Shown one piece after another: positions 49,476-60,467 of a stretch of 64,000 nt of DNA; within the stretch, counting starts at the first letter, position 1, and every line of letters starts with the position of its first letter. The translations under genes were made by a program, and so were the position numbers. The stretch is taken from contig NC_133114.1 in NCBI RefSeq assembly GCF_022965805.1, positions 8,328,261 to 8,392,260 of the forward strand, written 5' to 3'. A model generated the notes under the pieces. The model had not been told where the DNA came from. It searched no databases and worked only from the letters and a program-made list of their open reading frames with translations. This DNA is from Primulina eburnea. Its lineage: Eukaryota > Streptophyta > Magnoliopsida > Lamiales > Gesneriaceae.

Positions 49476-51720
49476 CTTTTCCCATAAATGGGCTCCCTCT
49501 GGGCTTTTTCCCCTCATGACATTCCCATTCTTATCGTTACCACCAAATCGTTACCACATAACCGTTACCACATATTCGCAATGATGGAAACACGATCATC
49601 GGGCTTCCACAGGGACCATCACCGTCACGACGTCGCCAACATTAACGAAGTAGTCACAATCACTTCACGTCCTTCAACAATTTTCATTCTCATTACTTTA
49701 GAAAAATCATGAATAACATTACATTTTCCTTTTTGAAATCAAGCATGCAACATGTATTTTAAATGTCTTCCTTAAATCATAAAAATCCCTTAGACATTTA
49801 AAAATCGTGATTTAATCATGAACATTCACTGCCATGACGTTTACTAATTTTTTGGTGTAAAAAGACTGTTTTACCCCTGGACTCGACATTTTTCGATTTC
49901 GACCTTTTTTCTTCATTTCATGACTCTAACATGTCCCAAATAATTATTTAAGCTTACATAAATTTTTCCATAATTTTATTTAGCTTAAGTATTAGACCTT
50001 TTTATTTATCTTTAATTAACTATTTTGACGGTGTTTTAATCCCAAAAAATCCCAAACTTTAATATAAAATTCCTAAATTCTAAATTTAGTCTTTTTATAT
50101 TTTTTTTAGCCCTTATGGAGCACGACTTGACCCCCGCGAGCCGTTTTCCAATTTTTTCTTTATTTAAAAACTTTAATTGACAACTAAATTTCGACCCCGA
50201 GCCAACATCCGATTTTCACGAGTTATTCCCAAACCATGTTGGTCCAAAACTTGACCAACGTCCTAAATTAACCTATTGGAGCCTTAGACCACCAAGAACC
50301 CAGCCCAAACAACAGAAACGAGCCCCTCCCAAGTGACCCTATGCTGGCCGAGAGTTATATCCTGCATGGACTCTATGTTTGATGCAATCAGGACCCTAGC
50401 CGACACTCTAGACACAAACCAGCGTACCTAGCACTTACCTAGGACCCTGAGGACTCGCCCTAACCCTGTCCAGCAAGCTTGGAACGAGCCCTTCCCTTCC
50501 CCGCAGCCGCACACCCCCTGTACTCGAACTGCCATGCTTCTCGGGTAGAGTCCTAGCGTGGCTAGGACTCCTCCCCAGCCATTATCGTGAGTACTAGCTT
50601 GGCTAGGACTCTCCCCCTGACCCGTGACATGCCCTATCCGTGCCCTGGCCCAAGCCAAGACCAAGCCCATCCCCTTTCCCTGGAACCCGAACATCCCAGC
50701 GCCCCTTGATAGCAAAACATACGTTTTCCGTTTGTTCTTGTCCCTGCCGAATTTTTGGTTCTTAGGGTGCGTGTGTGTGGCTCTAACACATGTATAAACC
50801 ACCCTTGATCTTACCCACGTCATTGCAGCCCCTTAACTAAACAATAAAGAAGATATTGGGTTTGAAATCCATGCTTCCTCATGCAAACATGCAGTAAACC
50901 GAAAATTCATAAAAATATTACATGTTCTTCATGCATACAATTATCCAAACAATAATATGACATGATGGATGAGAAAAGGAGATGTATGGATTGCCTTTGC
51001 GTTAAATACGCTCGAATATCCGTTGACGACGAAGAACGGGAGACGACTTTGGCTTGTTCTTGCTTGCCCTTCGAAAAATATCTCCTAGGTTGCTTTGTAT
51101 ATGTGCCGTGTGTGTGTGTGTGTGTGTGTGAGAGGGGTGGAGAGTGTTTTTCAAAAATAAAATTGAGTGGCCGAGAGGTTGTGTAACAAGTGTAGGGTTT
51201 TGTGATTAATTAATACTTTAAATACTAATTGGCTTTGCTAATTAGGCTAGGCCTATTAAGCCTTAAATTAGGCCCATTAGTCTAATTAGGACATAAATAA
51301 AATATTATCAAAATTTTTCTTTAATTAAATATGTGAATTTATCAGCCAGGTTGCCAAGAAGCTCGTATTTTAGTGGAAAAAATCAACACCGATAAAACTT
51401 TCGTCCCGGCGTATAAAATCACCTCAAAACCCTTTATTTTCAAAAATACTAAAAAGAATCGACCATATTTTAAATAATTAAAAATAATTATTTAATAAAA
51501 ACATTTTTCAGCCCTCGGTCCCCGTTCCTCGATCGTCACTTGAATATTCCTAAAAATACAATTTTATGCACGATGACAATAAAAATCTCATTTAACATAT
51601 AAACATGTATGTCACATAATTAATTAGCAATTAAAGTCACTTAATTACTCATTTTCCATTATTTCCTAGATTCGCATGCAGTTGGATTAGGTCGTCTTAA
51701 TTTTTGGACCTTACAGAAGC

Positions 51721-51825
51721 GAGGGGTGAATATAGCGACTCTATCTTGGGAGGATTTCAAGAGGATATTCTATGATAAAATTTCACTACCAACGTTTGTT
51801 CGAGGTTGAAGAGAGAGTTTATGAG
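51721..51825 (+). pseudogene. gag of G0, second part
   Basis: It continues the frame broken at 31088: RGVNIATLSWEDFKRIFYDK, then a stop and EFM. It is cut at 51825 by the copia solo LTR and resumes at 52781 as SLRQRDFTVA, restoring the conserved EFMSLRQ motif. Confidence 0.88.
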
Positions 51826-52775
51826 TGATAGGATCGGGTAAAGGTGAAAGAGTATTTAGAAGGGAGGTTGAATAAATACTAACAATTGTCACAAAATTTT
51901 CTCTTTTTATGAGTCAGTTTAGTGATAAACTGATACTCGAGAATCTTGTAAGTCAATATCAATCAGTTAAATACAAAAATGCGGAAATAAACTGACTGAT
52001 AGATAGAATAAAATTGAAATAAGAAGACACAATATTTTATGGATGTTCGGAGATTCAAACACTCCTACTTCACCCCTTCTATCACAAAGATAGGATGTTC
52101 ACTAAAAGAATTTGATCGATACAAAGAATTGTACAGACCTACTTTAGTTTTGTACTTAACAATGTCAAACTGAAACTCTTAGTTACAAACCAATTTACAG
52201 TACTCAATTGGACTGAAATAATTTAGCACAATTTAGCTCTTCAAGATCAAATATTATAATAATAACAGTTTGTGCTTTGTAAGCTCGAAAGTATGGCCTT
52301 GAATGCTATGAATATATACAATAAGCGTGAGCTTCGAAATTTGCAAAGATTTCAGCAGAGTAACAACTCAGTTGATTTAAAACTTTCTATCTGTTGTTTG
52401 CCACGTCAATATTCTTCTGACAATCGTACACTACGGCTTTTCTGAAATGCGACGATCTCACTACTTGTTGCAGTCAGCTTTTGTATAGTTGTCGGTTGAA
52501 CGTCCTTTTCCTTAACTGATGACGTGTACAGCTGAAAGATCAGCTAATAGGATGTAGGTGATCAGCTCACAAATGATTGTAGTAACTGATAAGTAAGTTT
52601 TCTACGTAGTTCAATTTTCTAGTCCAGTTGCCTTTCAAAATCTGCGTACTAATCTTCAGTTATGGGCAACCGATAGTTTGCGTATTTTAGATCAGTTTCT
52701 ATCAGTTTTCTTGATCAGGTATTTCAATATATTAAACTCTCAATTTGTCAAACTTCCGAAATTCAGTTTCCAACA
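51826..52775 (-). mobile_element. copia solo LTR in G0 gag
   Basis: On the minus strand it starts TGTTGGAAACTGAATTTC and ends CGATCCTATCA. A perfect 5-bp duplication ATGAG flanks it (51821-51825 and 52776-52780). It matches the LTR at 60468-61522 in shared blocks (AGGTTGAATAA, ATGTTCGGA, AGATAGGATGTTCACTAAAAGAA). Confidence 0.93.
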
Positions 52776-52780
52776 ATGAG

Positions 52781-53845
52781 TCTTCGCCAAAGGGACTTTA
52801 CTGTTGCTTAGTTTGTTCAGAAGTTTGATAGGGCTGTCATTTTGTACCCTTGATTGCCAATGATGCCATGGAGAAGTTATAACATTTCTTGGATGGATTG
52901 AGGCCGACTATCTGTCAAGATGTGATGCTGACTGATCCTATTGACTATACTATTACCGTTGCTAAAGCCTTTCGAGCCGAGCAATCTCTGAAGGACATTA
53001 CGGGACCACCAAAGCGGCCGGGACAGTACAAACCACAAGGAAATACACCTAAAAAAAAGTTCTCAAAGACTGAGGGAAGTCCACTCTGCAAGGTGTGCAA
53101 TCTCCATCACTACGACAAGTGCATGCGGGGCACCTACAAGTGTTTTAAGTGCGGAGGAACGGGGCATAAGACCGCTAACTGCCCAAAGCTTAAGCAACCC
53201 ATGACTGGAAGAGACTATGTGATGCACGCTGAGCAAGTGGAGCCAGACACTACGCTTATTACAGGACGAATTTTGTTAGCAGGTGTAGCTACTTACGTTT
53301 TTCTAGATTCTGGAACTACGTATTCTTTCATATCTGAATCCTTCATGAAGCAATTGAAAATCTTACTAGTGAACGTAGAGTCAATATTAAGAGTTACAAT
53401 GCCTTCTGGCGAACATATGGTCTCTACAAGCATGGTTAAAGATGTGGAACTCAAATTGAAAAAGAATGTTATACAGGCAGACCTTATTGTATTACCAATG
53501 CCCATGTTTGATATTATTTTTGGCATGAATTGGCTCACAGTGAATGGGATACTATTGATTTTCAGCGGAGTTCAGTATCTATTAGACCATCCAATGGAAG
53601 AGGTTGTCAAGGTTTTCTTGCTAGTATTATATTTGTACCCACTACTGATAGTCGATCGATCGAGGATGTGGAGGTTTTCAAGGATTTTCTAGATGTGTTC
53701 CATGATGATTTTGTGGTATCCCACCCGAGCGAGATGTGGAATTTGCTATTGAATTGATGCCTGGTGCTGGGCGATACAGTGTACTATGCCGATATCTAAG
53801 GCTACCTATCTCCCAACACCTGCTGAAATGAAAGAATTAAAAGAT
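52781..53845 (+). pseudogene. gag end, zinc knuckle, protease and start of RT of G0
   Basis: SLRQRDFTVA and a stop are followed by the long frame 52889-53692: GLRPTICQDVMLTDPIDY, AEQSLKDI, a proline/lysine linker, zinc knuckle CFKCGGTGHKTANC (about 53139-53180), RDYVMHAEQVEPDTTLITG and the protease with active site FLDSGTTYSFIS (about 53300-53335). VLPMPMFDIIFGMNWL follows. A frameshift near 53560 moves the reading to another frame, ending with the linker PAEMKELKD at about 53845. There the element is interrupted and most of reverse transcriptase is missing. The protease motif itself is intact. Confidence 0.9.
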
Positions 53846-54870
53846 CGGGTTCATTTCTAATGTTGGTGACTGTTCGAATTATTTTTTTTGATACGAATCA
53901 GTCCAAAATGAATTGATGAAAAAACGTGTGTATGTCGTGTGTAATCGTGAATAGAAAGTGCTTACATGGGGCCAAGTATTCAATTACTATAATGAAAAAC
54001 ATAATTAAGTGCGTAACCTTATCAGTCCCATAATTTAATATGGAATTTTAATCGCTAATTAGTCAACTTATGGATAAGATCAGTTAGGTTAATAACTGAG
54101 TGATCTGTTGAGAACTGAATCAGTTCAGTTGAAGACCAACTGACTATTGTCTTATCAGTTAACCAATTTATTATTGATACTCCCCCTAAATAGATGCATA
54201 TAAGTAAAGAGAGTAAGAGAATATCATCCTCGATGAATTAATTGCATTCGTTTCAGTGATGCCTCTTCATCTTCTTTAGTTTTTTCAATTAGAGCCCGTC
54301 TATAAAGAATATCAAATTTTTCAGACACGAATTTTTTTACATATAATATAAATCAATCGCAAATGGAAAAAGCAAGCAGTTCCAAGATGCCCAATCCTAC
54401 ATAAATGTTGTCATTTTTTGGAAACATGGAAGCTGGATATAGAAGAATTTGTTTTTGACAAAGTAATGTCCACTTGGACAAAGGTTCATGATCTGCAGAC
54501 TATTCAAAAAGATATATTATTTGCAACTGATGAACAGAAGGCAACTGAAATCAAATATAAGCGCCATCTGGACGTCATTCACACTTCTGACCTAGTAACT
54601 GATGAAGGTCTGTACGACCTGATGCTCAGCAAAGAGTATAGGGTGCTGGAAAAAATTGTTTTCACAGAGGATTTTAGAAATATTTCCAAGGAGATGTCTC
54701 TATGGTTATCGGATTGGATAAATGAAGTAGAAATGGAATTAACTCGTGTAATAACAGAGATATATTATCAATAAAATTTCTATTTTAGTTCATTGCTACT
54801 CATTAGTTTTACTGCTATGTTCTCTTTGCAAGCTAACTGAAAACAGGTTGACTAACAATATTGGTTGAAA
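53845..54870. repeat. direct repeat copy 1 (about 1 kb)
   Basis: It matches 55301-56326 from CGGGTTCATTTCT to GACTAACAATA with many small differences. It includes a frameshifted antisense ORF and a TACTCCCCCTAAAT motif (54179-54192). Confidence 0.85.
54364..54774 (+). pseudogene. unknown ORF family, copy 1 (antisense to copia pol)
   Basis: An initial ATG at 54364 (MEKASSSKMPNPT) is cut by a stop. An open frame then runs 54418-54774 with WKLDIEEFVFDKVMSTWTK, HLDVIHTSDLVTDE, YRVLEKIVFTEDF and MSLWLSDWINEVEMELTRVI. The product would be acidic and helical, with no signal peptide or membrane segment. I do not recognise a family. It has two relatives at 55873-56331 and 56529-57543. It lies opposite to the copia pol strand, beyond the pol stop, where additional antisense ORFs are known in some plant LTR elements. 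Confidence 0.6.
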
Positions 54871-55215
54871 AGTAAAACTAATATCCTCAATATCAGAAAT
54901 CTTCACTTCAGAAAAGTGAGATAAGCCATCAGAAGGCAGTTGGAAGAGATTGGTGAAGGAGTCTTCTTCAATGATCAGCAACTTGCTGTTGACAGTTGTT
55001 GTGAATTTATTGTCAGCAAAAATGAAGCTAATGGCATAAAGATCCTGAATCTCCTAGGGATAAATTTCTTGAGTTGATAACCCCATAAATTTATTTAGTT
55101 CAGTTGCTTCAAGCTTGATAAAGATACTTCGAACATCTTCATCCTTAACAGAGAGGACTGAGTTGAAGTCAATAGCCATAGCATTAAGGATGTATGCAAG
55201 AATTTGGCTTGCCAT
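54796..55215 (-). pseudogene. accessory ORF downstream of copia pol, one stop
   Basis: ATG 55215 opens MASQILAYILNAMAIDFNSV, then VKDEDVRSIFIKLEATEL and NKFMGLSTQE. A TAG at 55056-55054 (codon 54) interrupts it. The same frame continues with EIQDLYAISFIFADNKFTTT, NLFQLPSDGLSHFSEV and EDISFTFQPILLVNLF to 54796, where it has run into repeat copy 1. It is on the pol strand, downstream of RNase H. It reminds me of the extra ORFs after pol in copia elements of Gesneriaceae/Lamiales; this is from memory and unverified. Function unknown. Confidence 0.5.
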
Positions 55216-55300
55216 TGCTGAAAGTTTGGATATCTGCGAGAAAGAAAAAATCTATGTGTTTGATTTGCTCTGAGAGTGAAATGCTCGTAAAGGAACTGAA

Positions 55301-56326
55301 ATGAAGCGGGTTTATTTCTTATATTGGTGACTGTACGAATTATTTTTTAGACACGTGTCAGTCCAAAATGAATTGATGAAAAAAAACGTGTGTACGTCGT
55401 GTTCAATCGTGAATAGAAAGTGCTTACATGGGGAAATATATTCAATTACTATTCAATGAAAAACATAATTAAATGCGTAATCTTATTAGTCCCATAATTT
55501 AATATGGAATTTTAATCGCTAATTAGTCAACTTATGGATAAGATCAGTCAGGTCAATAACTGAGTGATCAGTTGAGAATTGAATCAGTTCCGTTGAAGAC
55601 CAACTAACTATTGTCTTATCAGTTAACCAATTTATTATCAATATTCCCCCTAAATATATGGATATAAGTAAATAGAGTAAGCGAATCTCATCCTCGATGA
55701 ATTAATTTAATTTGTTTGACTGATGCCTCATCATCTTCTTTAGTTTCTTCAATTAGAGCATGTCTATAAATAAGATCAAATTAATCAGACACAAAACATG
55801 TTTACAAATAATATAAATCAATCGCAAATAGACAAAGCAAGAAGTTCCAAGACGCCTAATTCTACATAAAGGATGTCATTTGCGGAAACATGGAAGCTAG
55901 ATATCGAAGACTTTGTCTTTGACAAAGTAATGTCCACCTGGACGAATTTTCATTATTTGCAGACTATTCAAAGAGATAGATTAGTTGCAACTTGTGAACA
56001 GAAGGCAAATAAAATCAAATATAAGAGCCATCTGGACGTCATTCACACTTCTGACCTAGTAACTAATCAAGTTCTGTACGACCCAATGCGCAGCAAAGAG
56101 TATAAGGTACTGGAAAAAATTGTTTTCACAGAGGATTTTATAAAATTTTCCAAGGAGATGTCTCTATGGTTATTTGATTGGCTAAATGCAGTAGAAATGA
56201 AATTAACTCGTGTAATAGCAGAGAGATATTATCATAAAATTTCTATTTTAGTTAATTGCTACTCATTAGTTTTACTGCTATATTCTCTTTGCAAGCTAAT
56301 TGAAAACAAGTTGATTAACAATACTG
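55301..56326. repeat. direct repeat copy 2 (about 1 kb)
   Basis: Second copy of the block at 53845-54870, separated from it by about 430 bp that hold the accessory ORF. Ends are approximate and do not show clean TG...CA termini, so I do not call them LTRs. Confidence 0.85.
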
Positions 56327-56331
56327 ACTGA
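55873..56331 (+). CDS. unknown ORF family, copy 2 (open frame, 152 aa)
   Basis: The frame is open from ATG 55873 (MSFAETWKLDIEDFVFDKVM) with STWTNFHYLQTIQRDRLVAT, HLDVIHTSDLVTNQ and MSLWLFDWLNAVEMKLTRVI. In the other copies the family stop comes after YYQ or SNQ. Here a small change removes it, so about 30 extra residues are read from repeat sequence. Upstream in-frame sequence resembles the true start in copy 3 (MDATGSSQQPN), but a stop lies between, so this copy is probably 5'-truncated. No known domain is visible. It is most likely a decayed element-borne ORF rather than a host gene. Confidence 0.5.
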   Translation: MSFAETWKLDIEDFVFDKVMSTWTNFHYLQTIQRDRLVATCEQKANKIKYKSHLDVIHTSDLVTNQVLYDPMRSKEYKVLEKIVFTEDFIKFSKEMSLWLFDWLNAVEMKLTRVIAERYYHKISILVNCYSLVLLLYSLCKLIENKLINNTD

Positions 56332-56528
56332 CATAAATTAATAATATAAAGTTAAGTCAACAATTTTTTATTAAACATATAATTCTTATTCTTGGAAGCT
56401 AATTCGTCTGAGATAATAAATGCGTCTCTTCAGATGACTCGAAGCTTATCTATAAATAAGAATGAAATTTTTAGTCACAATATCAGTTAAACATTTTAGC
56501 ACGTATTAAAAAATTAGCACAACACCAA

Positions 56529-57543
56529 ATGGACGCAACAGGTAGTTCACAACAACCAAATTTGGAAAAAGAGTTTACGCTATCCATTGAATCTACTCGA
56601 AAGTTGAAGATTGAAGACATTGTCTTTGAAAAGACATTGTCAACCTGGACAAAAATCCAGGAGCTGCAGTCCTCCCGAGAGGAAGAACTGGTTGTCACTA
56701 GAGAGAAGTGGCATCTAAAACTAAATATATGTGGCATCTTGGCGTCAGTGAGGCTTCAGACATCTTAGCAGATTAAGCTGTCTTCCACTTGATGTGTGAT
56801 ACCCTAGTCCCACATTTTAAAAATGAAAGATTTATGAGTTTATAATGGCTTACAATTGACTTCTATAGCAACTTGGGCTAATCATTTTCGTAAAGCGAGG
56901 ACGAATACGAAGTAGTTGCTATAGGGGCCCATTGTGAAGTCACGCAGGCGCGGGCCCGGGCCCGGGCTCGGGGCGTGACAGAATGGTATCAGAACCGGTC
57001 ACCGGCATGGAACACCGGGAAATAAGTGCTATGCGGGGCAAAGTACTACGTGCATGAGAGCCATCTCTTGAACCTGCAGGGCAAAGTGCTACATCACGGG
57101 AGCCACCTCTTGAACCTGTAGGAGTTACCTCTAGATTCTCGGTGCTGATGGATTGAGGGGTCAGGTCGCGACGTGGACGTCGCGTTCTGAAGGAGGGGTG
57201 ATTGTGATACCCTTGTCCCACATCTTAAAAATGAAAGATTTAAAATGAGTTTATAATGGCTTACAATTGACTTCTATAGCAACTTGGGTTAATCATTTTC
57301 GTAAAGCGAGGACGAATACGAAGTAGTTGCTATAGGGGCCCATTGTGCAGTCACGCAGGCACGGGCCCGGGCTCGGGGCGTGAAATGATGCTTCTCAAGG
57401 AGCAGAATACTTTGAAAAACATTGCTTTTTCCCATGAGTTTACGAATTCTTCCACTGGAAGGTTATCTGCATGGATGACTTCCTGGCTAGATGCAATAGA
57501 GATAGAAATAAACAATGTAATAGCTAGTCGTTCTAATCAATAA
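56529..57543 (+). pseudogene. unknown ORF family, copy 3, split by a TRIM
   Basis: ATG 56529 (MDATGSSQQPNLEKEFTLSI) gives the most complete N-terminus of the family, followed by LKIEDIVFEKTLSTWTKIQE. A frameshift near 56705 and a stop near 56780 follow. The frame is then cut at 56794 by the TRIM (56795-57385). After the TRIM, LLKEQNTLKNIAFSHEF and WMTSWLDAIEIEINNVI finish it at 57543. Removing the TRIM and one TGATG restores HLM-LLKEQ, parallel to DLM-LSKEY of copy 1. It ends 140 bp from the oppositely oriented pol stop. Confidence 0.65.
56795..57385 (+). mobile_element. TRIM retrotransposon, 591 bp
   Basis: A terminal-repeat retrotransposon in miniature. LTRs lie at 56795-56980 (186 bp) and 57203-57385 (183 bp), both starting TGTGATACCC and ending GGGGCGTGAMA. 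A primer-binding site (TGGTATCAGAACCGG, 56984-56998) follows the first LTR, and a purine tract (AAGGAGGGGTGAT) precedes the second. The 222-bp interior is non-coding. A perfect 5-bp duplication TGATG (56790-56794 and 57386-57390) flanks it. The LTR ends are rich in GGGCCCGGG. Confidence 0.94.
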
Positions 57544-57682
57544 AGGTTTATTTCAGTTAACGTTTGTCTATTATTTATTGATTTAATTACTTCTGAATCA
57601 TAACTGATACTAACTGAAAAGCAGTTAAAAACAACTGAATAACCACTGACTAACACCACTAGATGACATAATAATGCAACTA

Positions 57683-58800
57683 ATATTAAGACAAATCAAT
57701 TAAACCAATAATGTTACGAAGGTAAGAAAACTTAGTCTCGGGTAATGGTTTGGTGAAGATTTCAGCTGCTTGTTGTTGAGTTGAAATGTACTCCAACCTT
57801 ATATCCTTCTTTAGAGCATGGTCTCTGATGAAGTGATGTCTGATATCAATGTGTTTGGTCCTAGAGTGAAGAACTGGATTATATTCGATCGCAATTGTGC
57901 TTGTATTATCACAAAAGATTTGTGATTCTTCTGAAACGATTCCATAATCTTGTAGTTGTTGCAGAATCCAGAGCAGTTGAGTGCAACAACTTCCAGCAGC
58001 TAGATATTCTGCTTCAGTTGTGGAAGTCGCTATGGATGTTTGCTTCTTGCTGAACCATGAAATCAATCTGTCTCCTAGAAACTGACATGATCCACCGGTG
58101 CTTTTATGATCAAGCTTACATCCTGCATAATTTGCATCTGAATAGCCAACTAAATTGAAATATGAGTCCTTATCATATCATAAGCCCATATTTTGTGAGC
58201 CTTTAAGAAATTTCAATATGTATTTGGCAGATGAAAAATGTGATTCCTTAGGATCTGCCTGAAATGTTGTACACATGCAAACAACAAATACAATATAAGG
58301 ACGAATAGCAGTTAGGTATAATAAAGAACCTATTAAACCTCTGTAGAGTTCCGTCTCAAATGATATTTTCCCTTCATCTTTTTCTAAATTAATCGATGAA
58401 CTCATGGGATTATTTGCCGCTGAACATGTCTCCATGCCAAATTTCTTAAGCAGTTCCTTCGTGTATTTTGTTTAACTGATAAAAGTATCAGTTTCCAGTT
58501 GCTTCACTTGCAGATCAAGAAAGAACGTCAGTTCACCATCATACTCATCTCAGATTTTTCCTACATTAACTTGGAAAATTTCTCACATAATTTGGGGTTA
58601 GCTGACCGAAAAATAATATCATCAACATATATTTGCACAAGTAAAATATGATCATTTTTTGAAAATTTTAACAAAGTCTTATCAACTGATCCAACAGTAA
58701 AATCATAATCAGTTAGAAATTTTCGAATCAGCTGAACTCTTCAGGCTATATCCAATTCCAAACCGCTTAGCTTTGTTCTTATGTTCAATCGGTTGGACGA
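57683..58800 (-). pseudogene. copia reverse transcriptase end and RNase H
   Basis: On the minus strand the polymerase motif YVDDIIF is readable near 58635-58615. A region with METCSAANNPMSSSINLEKD, GLIGSLLYLTAIRPYIVF and SSAKYILKFLKGSQNMGL (58435-58178) follows. RNase H then runs 58066-57686: WFSKKQTSIATSTTEAEYLA, ILQQLQDYGIVSEESQIFCD, NTSTIAIEYNPVLHSRTKHI and AAEIFTKPLPETKF. Stops and a frame change separate the parts. Protease, integrase and the first half of reverse transcriptase are deleted between here and gag. Confidence 0.9.
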
Positions 58801-58999
58801 TATGTTTACTTGGTTCGAAATTTCTTGTACCATTGTTGATTTCACAAAGTTAATGTATTTCATTTTGTATTCTTTCAACTTTGGTATGGTATCACTTGCA
58901 GAGGTTTCATCAATACTATTGAAGCCTAAACCAGTTTTATCAGTAACTGATTTTTACATACCCTGAATCTTAGTCAGCGTGACTGATGACTTGTTCCAT

Positions 59000-60425
59000 G
59001 CTTGAATCAAATCAATTTATTTTGATACCTCATTTTTCAACTGATGAATCAAGGATTTGCTCTCGGTCATGTCAGCTTTTTTCTTTTCAATTTCCCTTTT
59101 GAGACTCAACAGTTCAACTGACTCATCAGTTTCCGTATTATTGTCCTTGGGATCAGTTTGCTCAGCTTTGGCTTTTTCAAATGAGCGAGCAAGTTTGTGA
59201 TACTCATTCACCATGTCATGAAAAGTGGTAATGAGTTCTTTTCATGTAAAGTTAGTAGAGCTGAAGTCAAATACCTATTCTCTTGTTGACTCCAGTCCTA
59301 CATCATCTGCCATCTAGCACTTAACCTCTTCTTCATCATCACTGGAGCTGCTCAAGCTCTCTGACTCTCACATTTCATTGTCAGTCTCTGTCCATTTAGA
59401 TTTCCTTTCCTCAGCAAGCAGGACTTCATGTTTCTTCCTGAATGATTTTTATCATTCATGTCTTTCTTTTGTATTCAACTGATTTCTTCCCTTTATCAGT
59501 TGAATGTTTACTGTCCTTCTTTGGTTTTGGACAGTCAGCAATGAAGTGACATTGCTTTCCACATTTGAAGCAAGAGTTTGGTTCTTTCTTTGAGTTGTTC
59601 TTCTAATAACTTCGTTGGAATTAACCTTGGTTTCTTCTCATGAATTAACCAAACTTCTTTATAAATAATGACATTGCGTCATTACTCAGTTGATTAGCAG
59701 TTTTCTCAATTGAACAGGTCGGTTCCAGTTTGTGAGCACTAAGGGCAGTTGTGATATGTGGTGAAGAAGGCTCTCCTTCCCTTGTTTGCAGTTCAAACTC
59801 ACAGGCTTTGAGATAAGCAAACAGATCATGTAGTTCAACCTTATTCATGTCCTTTCACTCTCTCATAGCCATGGTCTTAACATCTCATTCCTTAGGAAAA
59901 CATCGGACCACCTTCAGTGAAACTTCTTCGTTTGAATACACTTTTTCAAGTGCATTCAACTCATTTGTAATGATGCTGATTCTTTCATCGTACTTTCATA
60001 GACTCTCCAGTCTTTATTTTAATATTATCAAACTTTTGAACAACAACTGAGAGTTTATTTTTTTTATTTGCTCATTGCCTTTGCAGAGCTAAAACAAATT
60101 CTCCCGGATCTCTTTTTAAGTTTTGCACATCTTTATTTTGCTGAAAGTGATTTTATCCAGCGTCTTGTACAAAAAATCTTTAGCCACGTTGTCCAAATTG
60201 GCTTTTCTTGTCTTTTGCTGTCCACTCTTCTCTAGGCTTTTCAATGCGATGTGGTGTACCATCAGTTATGGCAACAAAAATATACGCTTTCAGTATTTTT
60301 ATGGGTACGTCAATGATAACGTACCACATATCATCATCTTTTGCAGCTAAGTGAGCTTTTATTCTAATCTTCCAATCCTCAAACTCCTCTTTGGAAAACA
60401 TTGGAATTTTGTTGAAAGAAGACAT
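59000..60425 (-). pseudogene. copia gag remnant
   Basis: ATG 60425 begins MSSFNKIPMFSKEEFEDWKI, RIKAHLAAKDDDMWYVI, typical of copia gag. After several frame breaks, MNKVELHDLFAYLKACEFEL (59848-59645) is open. A zinc knuckle CFKCGKQCHFIADC lies near 59573-59530, and a coiled-coil segment (SFEKAKAEQ..., LLSLKREIEKKKADMTESKS) is at 59214-59017. It then degenerates before the pol remnant. Confidence 0.85.
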
Positions 60426-60467
60426 AATAATCAGATTTGTAGAAAGGAAATATTCAGAAATACCAGT

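Larger units (their letters stand above)
31089..51715 (-). mobile_element. Ty3/gypsy element G1 (20.6 kb with nested inserts)
   Basis: A chromodomain-bearing gypsy element is inserted in G0 gag with a perfect 5-bp duplication GAAGC (31084-31088 and 51716-51720). In element order it has a 5' LTR (51715-47076), primer-binding site (47073-47062), gag (from 46786), a 615-bp intron-like insert, protease, reverse transcriptase, RNase H, integrase with chromodomain (ending 34205), polypurine tract and 3' LTR (34167-31089). Nested inside are G2 and a solo LTR. Without them the element would be about 11.5 kb. Gag has two in-frame stops and pol has frameshifts, so it is not autonomous. Confidence 0.95.
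47076..51715 (-). repeat. 5' LTR of G1, split by a solo LTR
   Basis: It spans TGAAACTTCTGCC to GGACCTTACA. It aligns with 31089-34167 except for the nested insertion at 47858-49475 and small indels, among them a shorter (TTTTCC)n run and a longer (GT)n run at 51108-51129. Frames such as 50428-50823 are fortuitous. Confidence 0.93.

Noticed and set aside
53845..56326. The pair of 1-kb direct repeats as LTRs of a small element
   Set aside because: Ends do not show matching TG...CA termini or a duplication, and no primer-binding site follows the first copy.
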